Assembly: GCA_002501485.1 (NCBI GenBank) | Contig: DLTS01000045.1 | Location: 1 to 9,032 of the forward strand | Direction: 5' to 3' | Source of the DNA: Acidimicrobiaceae bacterium UBA7830 | GTDB lineage: Bacteria > Actinomycetota > Acidimicrobiia > Acidimicrobiales > Ilumatobacteraceae | Length of the DNA stretch: 9,032 nt | In this document: in pieces, positions 7,777-9,032 of the stretch | Numbering within the stretch: position 1 is the first letter of the stretch | Layout of the letters: the number at the start of each line of letters is the position of its first letter | Translations under genes and position numbers: made by a program | The notes under the pieces: generated by a model | Databases searched by the model: none | What the model saw: only the letters and a program-made list of their open reading frames with translations | What the model was told of the DNA's origin: nothing

Positions 7777-8265
7777 TTAGCCGAGAGCTGGGGAACCAGC
7801 AAATGCAGCTGGGTCGCCTGGCAACAGGATTGTTGGCGTACGCCATGCCGTTGCTGCGGTAATTGCTTCGGCGACCCGGCGCCACTCGGCAGGGTTCCAG
7901 CCTTCAGCGATGGCGTCTATCGTGCCATCGACACGAATGAATGCGAAAGCCGGAATCGTTGCGATGCTGAGGGCTTTCACCACTGATCGGTCTGGGTCGG
8001 TGAACGTGAGAAAGTCATCGGTGATCGGGCCTAAGAACTGCCGGGTTTCGGTCTCATCAGCGGTGACGAGCAGGTTCACTCGGGCGTGGCATCCTCGGAG
8101 TTCCTCGAGTAGACGAACAGCAGATTTGAGCACCCATGAACTTTCGTTGGTGTATGGGTCAAGAACGACGGTCGCCATGTGGAACGTTGTCAACCATTCG
8201 GAGAGCGGACGAGCGTCCGTTCCTACGGGTTGCAGAGAGAGATCATCAGCAAGTTTCATTGCCAC
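7777..8265 (-). CDS. Thioredoxin-fold-like protein lacking the CXXC motif
   Basis: A soluble protein of about 162 residues with no signal peptide. The pattern looks like a thioredoxin/TlpA fold. A strand at 31-36 (ATVVLD) is followed by a helix at about 42-56, then a strand NLLVTAD (64-70), then DFLTFTDPDRSVVKAL (84-99). Next comes ATIPAFAFIRVDGTI (102-116), which matches the cis-proline loop (P105) plus beta hairpin of that fold, and a final helix. Where thioredoxins carry WCxxC the sequence reads PYTNESSW (37-44), and the only cysteine is C59, elsewhere in the chain. Thiol-disulfide exchange is therefore unlikely, and a scaffold or ligand-binding role is possible. The tail ends GDPAAFAGSPALG. 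The assignment is by pattern only. It is the first gene of the minus-strand cluster, 7 bases before hrpB. The start is uncertain: GTG 8265 (chosen because TACGAT lies 8 bases upstream), ATG 8259, or TTG 8310. Confidence 0.7.
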   Translation of the reverse strand: MAMKLADDLSLQPVGTDARPLSEWLTTFHMATVVLDPYTNESSWVLKSAVRLLEELRGCHARVNLLVTADETETRQFLGPITDDFLTFTDPDRSVVKALSIATIPAFAFIRVDGTIDAIAEGWNPAEWRRVAEAITAATAWRTPTILLPGDPAAFAGSPALG

Positions 8266-8273
8266 AAGATGCG

Positions 8274-8279
8274 ATCGTA
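8274..8279 (-). promoter_or_regulatory. Possible -10 box (TACGAT) of the minus-strand cluster
   Basis: On the minus strand TACGAT is followed by 8 bases and then the GTG at 8265, or 14 bases to the ATG at 8259. It would drive the Trx-like, hrpB, TSUP and fumarase cluster from the 101-base divergent region. The spacing is slightly longer than in the other start sites of the window, so support is weaker. Confidence 0.35.
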
Positions 8280-8354
8280 GCGACTTAGAGGTCGGGCCGA
8301 CCAATATCAAAGGTCAACTCTTGGCTCACTCAGACAGCCAATGGTTGTTGTCGA

Positions 8355-8360
8355 TACTGT
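8355..8360 (+). promoter_or_regulatory. Probable -10 box (TACTGT) of the 182-residue protein gene
   Basis: TACTGT is followed by exactly 6 bases and then the GTG at 8367. The overlapping hexamer GATACT (8353-8358) is an alternative with 8-base spacing. No Shine-Dalgarno sequence is present, which fits leaderless initiation. Confidence 0.45.
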
Positions 8361-8366
8361 GTCGTC

Positions 8367-8915
8367 GTGCACCCGCTTGAGTATCTGCGCTCAGTAGCCC
8401 GCCATCAGCGAGCTGATGCCTGGTCGGTTGCGCTCGAATTTGTTGACCTTGTTGCCGGCTGGGGTCTTGAAGGCGCTGAGCTTTCGGTTGCTGCTCGACG
8501 TCTGTTGAATCGCCGGCCCGACGCGGCTCCTCTGTGGTGGGCGGCGTCTCAGCTGGTGCTTGCTCCTGACCCAATCAGCCTTGCTGCCGATCTTCGAGAT
8601 CAGTTGCGCGGAGAACTTCCTGAGATTCTCGATGAGGGGTGGGTGGTGGAGGCTGCGGCGCTGAGCAACCAACGAGTGCTCTTCGTCGGCGGAGATGTCC
8701 ATCGATTTTGTGAAGCACGGGCGATCGATGTCCCTGTTTCGGTGGTTGCACCAACTGGGGTGTATCTCGATGATCGCTATCTCGATCGAGTGCGCGAAGG
8801 TGCAGAAGGGCGCGGCGATGACGTGCATGAAGAGCCCGCCGAAGGCCTCAAGATTGTCGGCGTCGGATCGATCTCCCCGTTTGCGTCAGAACTCTTGCGA
8901 ACCTCTGCAATCTGA
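8367..8915 (+). CDS. Conserved hypothetical protein, function unknown
   Basis: A 182-residue soluble protein with no signal peptide or membrane segment. The N-terminal part is helical and begins HPLEYLRSVARHQRADA. It continues with a run containing RRLLNRRPDAAPLWWAASQL (44-63), then APDP and a charged helix. The C-terminal part (about 95-150) looks like alternating strands and helices: VEAAALSNQRVLFVGG, VPVSVVAPTG, then a charged stretch. The segment GLKIVGVGSISPF follows near the end. The N-terminal pattern (HPLExLRxVAR, RRLLxRxP, PLWW) resembles an uncharacterised protein family that I recall from actinobacteria. I cannot name a domain or function. The GTG at 8367 is chosen because TACTGT sits 6 bases upstream. 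It runs in the same direction as the amidohydrolase gene, 44 bases ahead of it, and diverges from the helicase cluster. Confidence 0.8.
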   Translation: MHPLEYLRSVARHQRADAWSVALEFVDLVAGWGLEGAELSVAARRLLNRRPDAAPLWWAASQLVLAPDPISLAADLRDQLRGELPEILDEGWVVEAAALSNQRVLFVGGDVHRFCEARAIDVPVSVVAPTGVYLDDRYLDRVREGAEGRGDDVHEEPAEGLKIVGVGSISPFASELLRTSAI

Positions 8916-8926
8916 CTTCGTGTCAG
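8912..8926 (+). terminator. Weak hairpin at the end of the 182-residue protein gene
   Basis: CTGAC (8912-8916) and GTCAG (8922-8926) form a 5-base-pair stem with loop TTCGT, overlapping the TGA stop codon at 8913-8915. It has no T tract. It might attenuate read-through into the amidohydrolase gene, but it may equally be chance. Confidence 0.2.
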
Positions 8927-8947
8927 GCTGGCCGTTCAGGCGACCGC

Positions 8948-8953
8948 TACCAT
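8948..8953 (+). promoter_or_regulatory. Probable -10 box (TACCAT) of the amidohydrolase gene
   Basis: TACCAT is followed by exactly 6 bases and then the GTG at 8960, in the 44-base gap after the preceding stop codon. The spacing predicts a leaderless transcript. The six bases contain GGAG, but it ends only one base before the GTG, too close to act as a Shine-Dalgarno sequence. Confidence 0.5.
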
Positions 8954-8959
8954 CGGAGC

Positions 8960-9032
8960 GTGGCGAGAATACTGATACGAAACGGCACTGTCGTCTCCCC
9001 GAGCGGATCGTGGGCAGCGGACGTTCTCGTCG
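8960..9032 (+). CDS. Dihydropyrimidinase/hydantoinase-like amidohydrolase, N-terminus (partial)
   Basis: Only the first 24 codons are inside the window. They read MARILIRNGTVVSPSG followed by SWAADVLV. This is the typical opening beta strands of cyclic amidohydrolases: a (L/I)I(R/K)NGTVV strand, a short turn, then ADVLV leading to the next strand. The match is best to dihydropyrimidinase/D-hydantoinase, which hydrolyse dihydropyrimidines or hydantoins to N-carbamoyl amino acids. Allantoinase and dihydroorotase begin in a similar way and cannot be excluded, because the metal-binding residues lie beyond the edge. The GTG start is supported by the TACCAT hexamer 6 bases upstream. Confidence 0.7.
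   Translation, partial: MARILIRNGTVVSPSGSWAADVLV

Noticed and set aside
7770..7802. Extended hrpB start at the TTG at 7802 overlapping the Trx-like gene by 26 bases
   Set aside because: The extra 11 residues do not resemble the HrpB N-terminus, and the GTG at 7769 sits just after the upstream stop, which suits coupled translation. The alternative is not excluded.
8391..8828. Minus-strand open frame of 145 codons opposite the 182-residue protein gene
   Set aside because: The plus-strand protein has the better start signal (TACTGT at 6 bases) and a credible soluble-protein composition. The opposite frame looks like an antisense shadow.
1..9032. Search for tRNA or rRNA genes, CRISPR arrays, insertion sequences, direct repeats and attachment sites
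   Set aside because: Reading by eye showed no regularly spaced repeats, terminal inverted repeats, transposase motifs or tRNA-like T-arm sequences. The only non-coding stretches are gaps of about 100 bases or less.

Overview
The window looks like chromosomal DNA of a moderately GC-rich actinobacterium. My best guess is the class Acidimicrobiia or a relative. The reasons are the codon usage, frequent GTG starts, an absence of Shine-Dalgarno sequences, and a repeated arrangement in which a TANNNT hexamer sits 6-8 bases before the start codon. That is the geometry of leaderless actinobacterial transcripts. The taxonomic placement is an inference. No tRNA, rRNA, CRISPR array, insertion sequence or phage gene is visible, and coding density is very high.

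Layout. At the left edge, the N-terminus of a two-dinucleotide-binding-fold FAD oxidoreductase (minus strand, cut by the window) diverges from an SGNH-hydrolase lipoprotein. The lipoprotein is followed by an ABC-F translation-type ATPase that has its own promoter-like hexamer. The ABC-F gene converges on a class I (Fe-S) fumarase. Upstream of the fumarase on the minus strand lie a TauE/SafE (TSUP) permease, an HrpB-type DEAH/RHA helicase and a small thioredoxin-fold-like protein without a CXXC motif. These four genes run in one direction in the order Trx-like, HrpB, TSUP, fumarase with gaps of 7, 0 and 25 bases, so they form a probable operon. The fumarase also seems to have its own promoter in the 25-base gap. 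A short divergent promoter region (8266-8366) then leads to an uncharacterised 182-residue protein and the first 24 codons of a dihydropyrimidinase/hydantoinase-like amidohydrolase, cut by the right edge.

How the genes fit together. Most are housekeeping or metabolic genes (TCA cycle, ribosome-associated ATPase, RNA helicase, anion permease, pyrimidine or hydantoin catabolism), and there is no obvious single pathway. I do not see a clearly novel defence or mobile system. The points worth a second look are the shared start-site architecture, two proteins that have lost the cysteine motifs their families normally use (the FAD oxidoreductase and the thioredoxin-like protein), the tightly packed minus-strand cluster, and the unassigned 182-residue protein.
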